DNA from: UBA4722 sp041690995
GTDB taxonomy: Bacteria > Pseudomonadota > Gammaproteobacteria > DSM-16500
Assembly: GCA_041690995.1 (NCBI GenBank)
Contig: JBEPVM010000004.1
Location: 5,388-69,387 of the forward strand
Direction of reading: 5' to 3'
DNA: 64,000 nt
The translations under genes and the position numbers were made by a program. Every line of letters begins with the position of its first letter. The first letter of the stretch is position 1. Below are positions 8,454 through 17,107 of the stretch, in pieces. The notes beneath the pieces are model-generated. The model did no database searches. It saw only the letters and a list, made by a program, of their open reading frames with translations, and was not told where the DNA came from.

Positions 8454-8747
8454 ATGTTGATGCACAATCCACCACATCCAGGCCAAGTTGTGAAGCGTAT
8501 GCTGATTGAAGGTACGGATTTATCTGTTACTGCGGCAGCTGAAGCCCTTGGTGTAGGGCGAGTCACATTGTCTAATCTTCTTAACAAGAAATCAGGTATT
8601 AGCCCTGAAATGGCGGTCAGATTATCTTTAGCATTTAATACTAGCAGTGAAATGTGGAGTAATATGCAAAGCATGTATGATCTTGCATTAGCAGAGAAAA
8701 AAAGAAAAAAACTTCGGATGACTATAAAAAAAATAAAAGCTCATTAA
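8454..8747 (+). CDS. higA: HigA-family antitoxin (orphan)
   Basis: A 97-residue helix-turn-helix protein of the HigA/VapI antitoxin family. NPPHPGQVVKRMLIEGTDLS opens the protein and is the family's signature. The HTH SVTAAAEALGVGRVTLSNLLNKKSGISPEMAVRLS follows, then a WSNMQSMYDLALAEK tail. HigA normally neutralises and represses the ribosome-dependent mRNase HigB encoded immediately upstream; here no intact higB is present, only a possible C-terminal scrap. It may now act as a stand-alone regulator or cross-neutralise another toxin. GAGG lies before the ATG at 8454; an ATG at 8460 is an alternative. Confidence 0.88.
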   Translation: MLMHNPPHPGQVVKRMLIEGTDLSVTAAAEALGVGRVTLSNLLNKKSGISPEMAVRLSLAFNTSSEMWSNMQSMYDLALAEKKRKKLRMTIKKIKAH

Positions 8748-8824
8748 CTAGTAGCCTAGGAAAATTAAAGTTCTATGTTGAATAAGTGTGTTACGTACCT
8801 ACTGTATATAATATAGAGCCAAAA

Positions 8825-9619
8825 TTAATCGATAAGCTTTAATTTTCTTAATAGAGACTTGGCTATTTTTCGTGTGTTTTCTCCAGGATTTTCCGTTGGC
8901 TGAGAAGGCTGTGAGTCAGAAAAATTCAAAATAATGACATAATTTTTATTTTCTTTTTGTAGAAACCCAATGAACCAGTGTAATGCGCCTCCTGTTCCTG
9001 TTTTGCCATAGAGTCGCGAGTCATCAGGTAACGTTTCAAGAAATAGATTGGTTTTTGTCTCAGTCATAGACTGCTGTGATACAGGAAGTTCATTAGTGAC
9101 AAGGGCTTTCATAAAAGTAAGTTGTTCATCGGCAGAAATTTTAAGACTGCTGTTTAACCATGCGTAGGTCAAGCCATTGTTCTGGTCTGGATCACCTGAA
9201 AAATCTTGATTTCCATAGTGGAATTTCTTTAAATACAATTTAATTTTTTCCAAGCCGAGCTGAGGCGTCAGTGTTTGCGAAACCCAGACAACAGAATTTT
9301 TCAGCCATGTTTGTGGCGTTTGGTTTTGGTTCCACGCCGCTAATCCTTTATCTTTTCCATCCCATTGAAAAACAGTGTTTTGTGTTATGAGCTTTTGATC
9401 AAATACCATTAAAGAAAGCGGTACTTTAAATGTTGAGGCAGGTGTCATTCTTTCCGCGCAACGCTTCGGATTATTTTTTTCAATGAGTTTATTATGTGAA
9501 ATATCAAAGATGATAAAACAGCTGGATTTTCCTGGAAGATCAGAATCAATGTCTTGTGTTTCTGCGAATAGAGTAGGAACGAATAGAAATAAAATAAAAA
9601 ACAAAATATATCTTTTCAT
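8825..9619 (-). CDS. Class D (OXA-type) beta-lactamase
   Basis: A 264-residue secreted serine beta-lactamase. The signal peptide MKRYILFFILFLFVPTLFA ends at about residue 19. Active-site motifs are in order: STFK (62-65, nucleophile Ser and carbamylatable Lys), SVV of NSVVWVSQ (SxV motif), YGN in HYGNQDFSG, and KTGTGG near residue 208. It would hydrolyse penicillins in the periplasm; the spectrum cannot be read from sequence. I chose the ATG at 9619 over one at 9646 because it gives a clean signal peptide and forms an ATGA overlap with the carB stop, with AAGG upstream inside carB. It thus appears to be expressed from the carAB transcript, an unusual setting. No mobile element flanks it. Confidence 0.93.
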   Translation of the reverse strand: MKRYILFFILFLFVPTLFAETQDIDSDLPGKSSCFIIFDISHNKLIEKNNPKRCAERMTPASTFKVPLSLMVFDQKLITQNTVFQWDGKDKGLAAWNQNQTPQTWLKNSVVWVSQTLTPQLGLEKIKLYLKKFHYGNQDFSGDPDQNNGLTYAWLNSSLKISADEQLTFMKALVTNELPVSQQSMTETKTNLFLETLPDDSRLYGKTGTGGALHWFIGFLQKENKNYVIILNFSDSQPSQPTENPGENTRKIAKSLLRKLKLID

Positions 9620-12600
9620 ACTGAGTGCCTTACGATTTCTCGCCATGAATAAACAGGTAGATTTTTATTAGTAAACTCAATCAAACAAGGTAAAATAATT
9701 TGCGCGCTTTGTATATTAGTAATCAAGGGAATATGGTGATCAATCGCAGTGCGTCGAATAATAAAACCATCGGTTTTTGATTCAGAGCCTCGATGTGTTG
9801 GAATATTAATAATTAAATCAATAGTGCGATTAGCGATCACAGTGCGAATATTCGGTTCTACTTTTTCACTGGCTTTATAAACAAAATAAGAGCCTATGCC
9901 ATTTTTGGATAAATAGGAATGTGTGCCGCCTGTGCTGTAAATTTGCCAGCCTTGTTCTTCTAATGTTTGTAAATACGTTAATATTTTATGTTTGTGCGCA
10001 TCGGCAATAGAAATTAATATACGTTTGCCTGTTATATTTTGTTCTGTGGCAAGCCATGCACGCCAATAGGCATCGTAAAGATTTTCGCCTAAGCAAGCCA
10101 CTTCACCTGTAGAAGCCATTTCCACATGTGCAACAGGGTCTGCACCTTTTAAACGATTATAAGAAAATTGCGGAGCTTTAACGCCTACATAATCTAATTC
10201 AAGCGTTTGATAACGCGCGGGGGTGTATTTATTCAACATCACTTCAGTGGCAATGCCAATAAAATTATAATTTGTCGCCTTAGAGACAAAAGGAAAAGAA
10301 CGTGAGGCACGCAAATTACATTCAATGACTTGAATATTGTTATGCTTGGCAATAAATTGAATATTAAAAGGCCCTGTAATATTAAGTGCTGCCGCAATTT
10401 GGTGCGTAATTTTTTTTGTGCGACGTATAGTTTCTAAATATAAATGTTGCGGTGGAATAACGAGTGTTGCATCGCCTGAATGGACACCTGCGTTTTCGAT
10501 ATGTTCCGTAATAGCCTCAATGACAATGCGGCCTTTATCAGCCACGCCATCTATTTCTAATTCTTTTCCATCCAAAATAAATTTTGACATGACGACAGGA
10601 TGTTCTTTTGAGACAGCAGCAGCTTGCTGCAAATATTGATCTAATGAATTATCATCATGCGCCACATTCATGGCTGAACCTGAGAGAATATAAGAAGGCC
10701 GAATTAAAACAGGATAACCCACACGATGCGCGAATTCTTTTGCATTCTCCAAATCAGTCACACGCACCCATTCAGGTTGGTCGATACTTAATTGATTCAG
10801 CAAATCAGAAAATTTTTCACGGTCTTCAGCCTGGTCGATAGATTGTGCGGATGTACCCCACAGGTGATAACCTGCTGTGGCTAATGGAATCGCTAGATTA
10901 TTCGCGACCTGTCCGCCGACAGACACAATAATACCTTGAGGTTTTTCAAAATCCGCAATATCTTGTACGCGTTCAAATGAAAGCTGCTCAAAGTAAAGAC
11001 GGTCTGATTCATCATAATCTGTTGATACAGTTTCTGGATTAGAATTAATTAAAATAGCTTTTTTATTAATTTTGCGTAAGGTACGCAGCGTATTCACAGC
11101 ACACCAGTCAAATTCTACTGAAGAGCCAATTGCATAAGGGCCAGACCCTAACACTAATTGCGGGTGTTCTTTTGAAGAGTTAATATCATGTTCCACTGCA
11201 TGATACGTCATATAAAGATAATTGGTTTGTGCTTCGCATTCACCTGCTAATGTATCAATTTGTTTAACATAGGGGATGATGTTTAAAGAGATTCTTAATT
11301 CACGTACTGCTTGTTCTGTTTGTTCCGTAAAATGACCAATGGCTTTGTCAGAAAAACCAGCTTGCTTGGCAGTACGTAAAAGTGCAGGCGTTAATTTTTC
11401 TTTTGTTAATTGTTTTTCAAGCTGGGTAATATGCCAAATAGGATATAAAAACCAAATATCAATTTTGCTTAGACTGTGTGCTTCCTCAACTGTGCCGCCT
11501 TGCATGAAAAATTGATAGAGCGCGAATAAACGTCTATCGGTTGGATATTCAATTTCATTTCGCGCATCTTCTATTTTTTGCGGATAATCACTCAAGCAAG
11601 AAGCGCCAATATTAAGCATACCCACAGCTTTTTGTAGTGCTTCAGGAAATGAACGACCGATACTCATCACTTCCCCGACACTTTTCATTTCACTGCCAAT
11701 TGTGCGATCTGCCGCTTTTAATTTATGTGTATCCCAACGTGGAATTTTAACAACAATATAATCCAATGCAGGTTCAAAGAAGGCGCACGTTGTTTGCGTC
11801 AGACTGTTTTTAATGTCAGACAGTAATGATCCTAACGCTAATTTAGCAGCGACAAATGCAAGCGGATAACCTGTCGCTTTAGAAGCTAATGCACTCGAAC
11901 GCGATAAACGTGCATTGACTTCAATCGCCCGGTAATCCCCTGTGACAGGATGAATGGCAAATTGAATATTACATTCGCCGACTATTTTAAATAAATGCGC
12001 TACTTGTAATGCCATATTACGCAAATGTTGATGTTCGAGATTTGTTAATGTTTGCGCGGGTGCAACCACAATACTTTCGCCCGTATGCACACCCATGGGG
12101 TCTAAATTTTCCATATTACAAATAGTCAGTGCATTCCCTGCATGATCACGCACAATTTCGTATTCGTATTCTTTCCAACCTAAGAGATATTCTTCAATTA
12201 AAATTTGCGAAACAATCGCGAGAGATTCCGCAGCACGCTTAGTTAATTCTTTTGGTGTTGTGATTTTTCCAGAACCCAATCCGCCCAAGGAAAATCCCGC
12301 ACGCATCATAATGGGATAACCGATTTTATCAGCCGCTTCCAATGCAGCATCCACTGTGGTAACGCAGACACTCATGGGTGATTGAATATCAATACTTTCC
12401 AGAGCGTTTTTAAATAGCTCACGGTCTTCAGTTTGACGGATAGAGGCCGTACTCGTACCTAACACGGTAATATTATATTTCGCAAATACGCCTGCTTGTT
12501 CCAGGGTTAAGCCAAGGTTCAAAGCAGTTTGCCCGCCGAAACCCAGAAAAATACCATCAGGTTTTTCTTTTTCAATAATCCGTGTGACAATATCAGGGTT

Positions 12601-12801
12601 CAATGGTTGAAGATACACTTCATCTGCCATGTCTTCGTCTGTCTGCACGGTCGCAATATTGGGATTCACTAATACAGTTTTAATGCCAGCTTCTTTAACA
12701 GCTTTAATCGCTTGTGATCCGGAATAATCAAATTCACCTGCCTGCCCAATCCGCAAGCCGCCTGAACCTAGAATAAGAATTTTTTTACCTTTAAATTGCA
12801 T
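9616..12801 (-). CDS. carB: Carbamoyl-phosphate synthase large subunit
   Basis: A 1061-residue enzyme that makes carbamoyl phosphate from bicarbonate, ammonia delivered by CarA, and two ATP, feeding pyrimidine and arginine synthesis. Two homologous ATP-grasp halves are visible: ILILGSGGLRIGQAGEFDYS opens the first, and VLGSGPYAIGSSVEFDWCAV opens the second. NARLSRSSALASKATGYPLA and CNLRASRSFPFVSKATN are the matching active-site segments. The C-terminal MGS-like allosteric domain (ISIADAHKHKILTYLQTLEEQG onward) is present. Length is close to the usual 1070. It follows carA by 8 bases and overlaps the beta-lactamase start by 4. Confidence 0.98.
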   Translation of the reverse strand: MQFKGKKILILGSGGLRIGQAGEFDYSGSQAIKAVKEAGIKTVLVNPNIATVQTDEDMADEVYLQPLNPDIVTRIIEKEKPDGIFLGFGGQTALNLGLTLEQAGVFAKYNITVLGTSTASIRQTEDRELFKNALESIDIQSPMSVCVTTVDAALEAADKIGYPIMMRAGFSLGGLGSGKITTPKELTKRAAESLAIVSQILIEEYLLGWKEYEYEIVRDHAGNALTICNMENLDPMGVHTGESIVVAPAQTLTNLEHQHLRNMALQVAHLFKIVGECNIQFAIHPVTGDYRAIEVNARLSRSSALASKATGYPLAFVAAKLALGSLLSDIKNSLTQTTCAFFEPALDYIVVKIPRWDTHKLKAADRTIGSEMKSVGEVMSIGRSFPEALQKAVGMLNIGASCLSDYPQKIEDARNEIEYPTDRRLFALYQFFMQGGTVEEAHSLSKIDIWFLYPIWHITQLEKQLTKEKLTPALLRTAKQAGFSDKAIGHFTEQTEQAVRELRISLNIIPYVKQIDTLAGECEAQTNYLYMTYHAVEHDINSSKEHPQLVLGSGPYAIGSSVEFDWCAVNTLRTLRKINKKAILINSNPETVSTDYDESDRLYFEQLSFERVQDIADFEKPQGIIVSVGGQVANNLAIPLATAGYHLWGTSAQSIDQAEDREKFSDLLNQLSIDQPEWVRVTDLENAKEFAHRVGYPVLIRPSYILSGSAMNVAHDDNSLDQYLQQAAAVSKEHPVVMSKFILDGKELEIDGVADKGRIVIEAITEHIENAGVHSGDATLVIPPQHLYLETIRRTKKITHQIAAALNITGPFNIQFIAKHNNIQVIECNLRASRSFPFVSKATNYNFIGIATEVMLNKYTPARYQTLELDYVGVKAPQFSYNRLKGADPVAHVEMASTGEVACLGENLYDAYWRAWLATEQNITGKRILISIADAHKHKILTYLQTLEEQGWQIYSTGGTHSYLSKNGIGSYFVYKASEKVEPNIRTVIANRTIDLIINIPTHRGSESKTDGFIIRRTAIDHHIPLITNIQSAQIILPCLIEFTNKNLPVYSWREIVRHSV

Positions 12802-12809
12802 AACTTGCC

Positions 12810-13865
12810 TTAGGTATTTATCAAATCATAAAACTTTTGAAACAACCAGGTAGAGTCCAGAGGTCCTGGTGCTGCTTCAGGATGAAATTGCACAGTAAAA
12901 AACGGCAATTCTTTGTGTTCAATACCTTCTACGCTCTGATCATTCAAATTGCGAAAATTAACACGCCAATCGCTCGGTAATGTTTTTTCATCGACCGCAT
13001 AACTATGGTTTTGCGAAGTGAGATAACAGCGTTTTGTCATTAAATCTATACAAGGTTGGTTTTGCGCACGATGACCAAAGGGCAGTTTATACGTTTTAGC
13101 GCCAACGGCTAATGCCATTAATTGAGTACCTAAACAAATACCAAAAGTCGGTTTCTTTTTTGCTAATGCTTTTTGTAAAATGCGAATAGTCTCTTGGCAA
13201 TGAATAGGGTCGCCAGGGCCATTTGAAATAAAGACTGCATCAAACGGTTCATCTGTAAAGTCATAATCATGAGGTACGCGTTTAATTCGTACGGGATAGT
13301 TTAACAAGCAGCGAATAATATTTTCTTTCATTCCGCAATCAATGGCTATTATTAATTTCTCACCTGATCCATAGAGAACAGGTTCTTTTACAGAAACTTT
13401 TTTAACCCAATCAGTACTTGCAAAATCTTCAAATTGTTGAGGAACGTAATCCAGTGAAGTGATCGCCCCTGGAATCACGCCGCGCATTCTTAAGCGTTTG
13501 GTCAGTGCCCGAGTATCTACACCCATCAGGCAGGGAATTTTCTGCTGTAATAACCAGTCGCCTAAGGAGGATTCTGCCGTCTGATTAGAGTAACAAAGCG
13601 CTAGCTCAGACATAACAACACCACTGACATGGCTTTTAGTCGATTCCCAGGTCGCAGGGGCGGATACGCCATAATTCCCAATTAAAGGATATGTAAAAGT
13701 GAGAATTTGCCCCGCATAAGAAGGGTCAGTCAAAGATTCAAGGTAGCCTGCCATGCCTGTATTAAAGACTACTTCACCAAAATAGCACCCCCCCTGAGTG
13801 GCAGGTGCCTGGCCGCAGAAGACCTCGCCAGTCTCTAGGATCAATTGGGCTGGTATCAGTTGCAT
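12810..13865 (-). CDS. carA: Carbamoyl-phosphate synthase small (glutaminase) subunit
   Basis: A 351-residue class I glutamine amidotransferase subunit that releases ammonia for CarB. The N-terminal CPSase domain (ALILETGEVFCGQ, VVFNTGMAGYLESLTDPSYAGQI) is followed by the GATase domain, with the nucleophile Cys in TFGICLGTQLMALA and the His-Glu pair in FTVQFHPEAAPGP. The length is somewhat short of the E. coli protein (382) but all motifs are present. First gene of the carA-carB-bla transcript; the 86 bases before its ATG are A/T-rich and probably hold the promoter, though I see no clear attenuator. Confidence 0.97.
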   Translation of the reverse strand: MQLIPAQLILETGEVFCGQAPATQGGCYFGEVVFNTGMAGYLESLTDPSYAGQILTFTYPLIGNYGVSAPATWESTKSHVSGVVMSELALCYSNQTAESSLGDWLLQQKIPCLMGVDTRALTKRLRMRGVIPGAITSLDYVPQQFEDFASTDWVKKVSVKEPVLYGSGEKLIIAIDCGMKENIIRCLLNYPVRIKRVPHDYDFTDEPFDAVFISNGPGDPIHCQETIRILQKALAKKKPTFGICLGTQLMALAVGAKTYKLPFGHRAQNQPCIDLMTKRCYLTSQNHSYAVDEKTLPSDWRVNFRNLNDQSVEGIEHKELPFFTVQFHPEAAPGPLDSTWLFQKFYDLINT

Positions 13866-13951
13866 AGTATTTTATAGATTCTTTATGAAATTATACTGGC
13901 CATTTTTAACATTATTGAGGGGTATTAGTAAATCATTATTTTTAAAATGTA

Positions 13952-14584
13952 TTAACACACCTCTGCCCAGGTAATAGGTAACTGATAATCTATCCAGGTT
14001 AATTGTTTTTTTGGGTTATTATAAAAATAATGGATAGGTGCTTCCCATGTTGGATTTTTCTCTAAAAGATGAATATCAAGAATAGCGGCATTGTCGCGTT
14101 GTTTGGGATCTCTGCAAGAAGGATATAAAATAAAAGTCGCATGGGGATTGGATTGTACAAATTGATGAGAAGGCGTGTAATCATTTTTATCAATAAGAGA
14201 TGATAGGTTATGCGCGTGGTGGAGTTGTACAGCGTTGCGTTCATCAGCAACCACAAAAAATAATGTTCTACTCCCTGTGTCTGGTGTGATATTTAAGTGC
14301 ATGCGCTGTCGCATAAAGTGAAAAGCATGTTCATATAATGCAGTTTCTTCTACTAAGGTACTATAAAATACATTTTTCCCAAAGCGAGGTCGAAATCGGG
14401 CATCTAGGTGCGGGGGATTGTATCTGAAAGGTGTTGAAATCAATGGATGCCATTCTGGATAGAGGTTGCTTGGTTTGGTGGCCTCCATGATAAATTCTAG
14501 CTGTTCTGCACGTTCTTCATTTTGTGTGGCATGATAACTGTATAATTTTGTTTGATCTTCAACGATGCGAATGACTTCAATCAA
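13952..14584 (-). CDS. RES-domain toxin of a Xre/RES toxin-antitoxin pair
   Basis: A 210-residue RES family protein. Family landmarks are TPFRYNPP with RFRPRFG (conserved Arg residues), FYSTLVEETALYEHAFHF (Tyr and Glu of the catalytic groove) and a Ser in YPSCRDP with NAAI downstream. Characterised RES toxins (for example MbcT) degrade NAD+ and arrest growth. It follows the antitoxin gene with an ATGA overlap, the normal order for this module, so the toxin is made only by coupling to antitoxin translation. The frame is intact and key residues appear conserved, so activity is likely. Confidence 0.9.
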   Translation of the reverse strand: MIEVIRIVEDQTKLYSYHATQNEERAEQLEFIMEATKPSNLYPEWHPLISTPFRYNPPHLDARFRPRFGKNVFYSTLVEETALYEHAFHFMRQRMHLNITPDTGSRTLFFVVADERNAVQLHHAHNLSSLIDKNDYTPSHQFVQSNPHATFILYPSCRDPKQRDNAAILDIHLLEKNPTWEAPIHYFYNNPKKQLTWIDYQLPITWAEVC

Positions 14585-15033
14585 GCACCTCTCCCTCTAA
14601 TGTAATCGAGATATTGACGAATAAAGATTAAGCCATCCATTGATTGCGCCATCATCTCTTGTGGAATTACATTTAATTCAGGATGGAGCGTTGCTAACCA
14701 TGCGCGTTGATGAGCAGGGTTTTCAAACATGGCTTCCAGGCTGCGATGGATTGCGAGTAGATGAATAATCGCTTGAATATCGGGATGTAATCGAGGGCTG
14801 CTGAGAGGAACTATCCCATTTTTAAGCCAAGTGTTAAGTGTATTCGGCGGTAAATGAAGAATACGTGCTACTTGAGTGCCAGACCAGGCCAACCGATTTT
14901 TGAGGTAATCAATGCCATCTGCTATCGCACGCCCAGTGACTTTTGGATTAAACAAGGGCGCAGCATTCACTAAAGGAGAGATTCCACGTAGTGATCTTGA
15001 TGGGTGCATGGCATGTGCTGTTGCTCTCGACAT
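14581..15033 (-). CDS. Xre/MbcA/ParS-like antitoxin of the RES pair
   Basis: A 150-residue DNA-binding antitoxin. The central part (GIDYLKNRLAWSGTQVARIL with LPPNTLNTWLKNG) is a Xre-like helix-turn-helix, and the C-terminal part (AIIHLLAIHRSLEAMF, AWLATLHPELN, MDGLIFIRQYLDYIRGRGA) is the DUF2384 toxin-binding domain, which normally inserts its C-terminus into the RES active site. It overlaps the toxin start by 4 bases and presumably represses its own promoter in the 221-base gap upstream, which it shares with the divergent PARG-like gene. Confidence 0.88.
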   Translation of the reverse strand: MSRATAHAMHPSRSLRGISPLVNAAPLFNPKVTGRAIADGIDYLKNRLAWSGTQVARILHLPPNTLNTWLKNGIVPLSSPRLHPDIQAIIHLLAIHRSLEAMFENPAHQRAWLATLHPELNVIPQEMMAQSMDGLIFIRQYLDYIRGRGA

Positions 15034-15254
15034 CTTTATGCTCCTCTTGATTAAAGCTTAGTATAACCTATTTGGTGTAAAAAACAGATAATTTATAATA
15101 AGTATAGATATACTAAATATTATCAAACGCTTAGACACGACCTTAATGGATTGATAAAATCTATTAACTGTTATGTTTAAACATATTCAGCTATACTAGT
15201 CTATAATCAAAATTGATCAGTTATTTATCTTTTTATTAGATTGGGGTTAAATAA

Positions 15255-16853
15255 GTGCAAAGCAATCATGACGAAGCACAAGAACCAAACGCAAAAGAAC
15301 CAGTACCAGTGGGTTACGTTGAAATAGATGGCAAACCCGTCTGGTGCGGCGTTCGTGTACTGACACAAGAAGAAGCCAGAAAAAATGATGGATTGCCTTT
15401 TAGCACCGAAGAACTTCATAGTTTTGCTGACATAGAAAAAAATTCAGAAGAAGCAAAGAACCGTAATCAAAATAATCTATCAAATATAAAAATATTGGCT
15501 CGTAATCTTTTAGACATACAGCAGCAAGAAAGCTTCAAAGATATTTACCAACAAATGATTACGACTTCTTATCAGGTAGAACAGCTTGAACGTAAAGAAG
15601 ATAAAGAAGATGCAGACCAAGATGCAGATCAAGACATTCGAAATCCTGCGACCGAATTTCACTGCGGTGATATTATCTCTTATACAGCCAAGCTCGCAGA
15701 AGCCCATCCTGATACGTCTATTGCAATATTAAACCCTGCCAATCCCGCTCACATAGGAGGAGGCGCGTTTTTGGGCGCTAACGCATTGGAAGAAATTTTT
15801 TTTCGTTGTTCTAATTTAGCATTTGCTTATATCAAACATGCGTGGGAAAAAGGAATTGTATATAAAAAATATGGTGATACTGCAAGACCTGATTATCAAA
15901 CAGAACTACAACCAGGAGAAGCCTGGTTTACTCCCCAGATTACTTTTACTCAGTGTCCTGGAAAAGACGGAGGGCCTTATCAATCTTGTGGTCCTTTTAC
16001 GGTGGGAGTTATTTGCTCCGCAGCGCCTATTTATTCTTGTGTAGAAGAAGCTAGATCTGATCGAAGAAATGAAGCGATTATAAAAGCTGAAATTCGCGCC
16101 CAGCTCACTGCTGCTATCAAAAATGAAGTAAAGATTCCTGTATTAACTGCGTTTGGTTGCGGAGCTTTTTCAAATGATCCTGCATTAGTGGGTCGATATT
16201 ATGCTGAAATATTATATGAAGAAAGGTATATAGTTTCTTTTGAAAAGGTACATTTTGCCATTTGGAAAGATCCAAATCCAAAAATGCCTGATAATGAGAA
16301 ACCTTTCCGTGAAGCTTTTCAAACGGCTCAAGCCTATATTTCAGCGACTCGAATATTATCGAATCTCTTAAAAAAACAGCAAGAAAATGATCCTGTTCAA
16401 AAAGCAGGAGAAGAAGTATTAGTAGCATGTAACTTGTTGTATTCGAAACTTTCAAATATACAAGATAAAAAAGATTTATTAGAGTCCTTAAAATTAGCCA
16501 CTAACGTGATTAGAGATCCAACAAGCCAAGATGCAATTAGCGCATTAGAAACCCATGCGCTTGAAGTAGCAAATGGCAAGCCTGATGAATGGAAACAATT
16601 AGGTTGGGCGTTAATGACGCTAGCAGGTGTCGCTATCATAGCATTAAGTATTGTAGGTATTCCTTTTTCGGGCGGAACGAGTTTGATAGGCATGATGTAT
16701 ATTGGAAGCAGCTTAATGACAGCAGCTAGTTCGTATGCCTTGTTTCAAAGTACTCGACCACAAGGCGTGTCTAAGGAATTAATTGAATTAGCTCGCAACG
16801 CAAAGAGCGCAAGCCCTAAAGATTCCCCTAAAAGTGGCCAAAGGCCTAAATGA
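15255..16853 (+). CDS. PARG-like macrodomain protein with C-terminal membrane hairpin; candidate effector
   Basis: A 532-residue protein starting at GTG behind GGGG. Residues about 130-330 resemble microbial poly(ADP-ribose) glycohydrolases (TIGR02452/DUF2263-type macrodomain): IAILNPANPAHIGGGAFLGA, with GGG at 168-170 and a catalytic-type EE pair at 179-180, matching the family pattern GGG-X6-8-QEE except that the first Q is Leu. VGVICSAAP and VLTAFGCGAFSNDP follow, as in that fold. The N-terminus is hydrophilic with an acidic Asp-rich stretch (115-128), and about residues 450-495 form two hydrophobic helices separated by a Gly-rich turn, then a basic tail. I infer removal of ADP-ribose from host or toxin-modified targets at a membrane. 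It is divergent from the RES/Xre pair. Confidence 0.72.
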   Translation: MQSNHDEAQEPNAKEPVPVGYVEIDGKPVWCGVRVLTQEEARKNDGLPFSTEELHSFADIEKNSEEAKNRNQNNLSNIKILARNLLDIQQQESFKDIYQQMITTSYQVEQLERKEDKEDADQDADQDIRNPATEFHCGDIISYTAKLAEAHPDTSIAILNPANPAHIGGGAFLGANALEEIFFRCSNLAFAYIKHAWEKGIVYKKYGDTARPDYQTELQPGEAWFTPQITFTQCPGKDGGPYQSCGPFTVGVICSAAPIYSCVEEARSDRRNEAIIKAEIRAQLTAAIKNEVKIPVLTAFGCGAFSNDPALVGRYYAEILYEERYIVSFEKVHFAIWKDPNPKMPDNEKPFREAFQTAQAYISATRILSNLLKKQQENDPVQKAGEEVLVACNLLYSKLSNIQDKKDLLESLKLATNVIRDPTSQDAISALETHALEVANGKPDEWKQLGWALMTLAGVAIIALSIVGIPFSGGTSLIGMMYIGSSLMTAASSYALFQSTRPQGVSKELIELARNAKSASPKDSPKSGQRPK

Positions 16854-16917
16854 TATTCTTCCTCTGTGATATAGACAAAAATTTACAAAAATAGCATAAA
16901 CAATCGGTTATATTTTA

Positions 16918-17104
16918 AGAGAATGTTCATTTAACTGTGTCATTCCTGCGAAAGCTTGTCATTCCCGCGAAGGCGGGAACCCATTTTGACATGCAACTAA
17001 ACCTGCCTTAGTCAGTGGAAGTTATTTTACTAAGGTCAGTTTAGCTACATGTCAAAATGGGTTCCCGCCTTCGCAGGAATGACACAGTTAAATGAACGTT
17101 CTCT
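16918..17104. mobile_element. 187-bp palindromic element (MITE-like hairpin)
   Basis: Long imperfect terminal inverted repeats (agagaatgttcatttaactg at one end and its near-perfect complement at the other) extend through gtcattcctgcgaa, gggaacccattttgacatg and an inner palindrome around ctaaacctgccttagt/actaaggtcagtttag. The left arm carries an extra partial copy of a gtcattcccgcgaa module. There is no coding capacity, so this looks like a non-autonomous foldback element. It lies immediately past the stop of trmB and may double as its terminator; the rest of the 16854-17107 gap shows nothing else. Confidence 0.8.
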
Positions 17105-17107
17105 ATT

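Noticed and set aside
16918..17104. CRISPR array
   Set aside because: The repeats are inverted and unevenly spaced, with no spacer-like units and no cas genes in the window.
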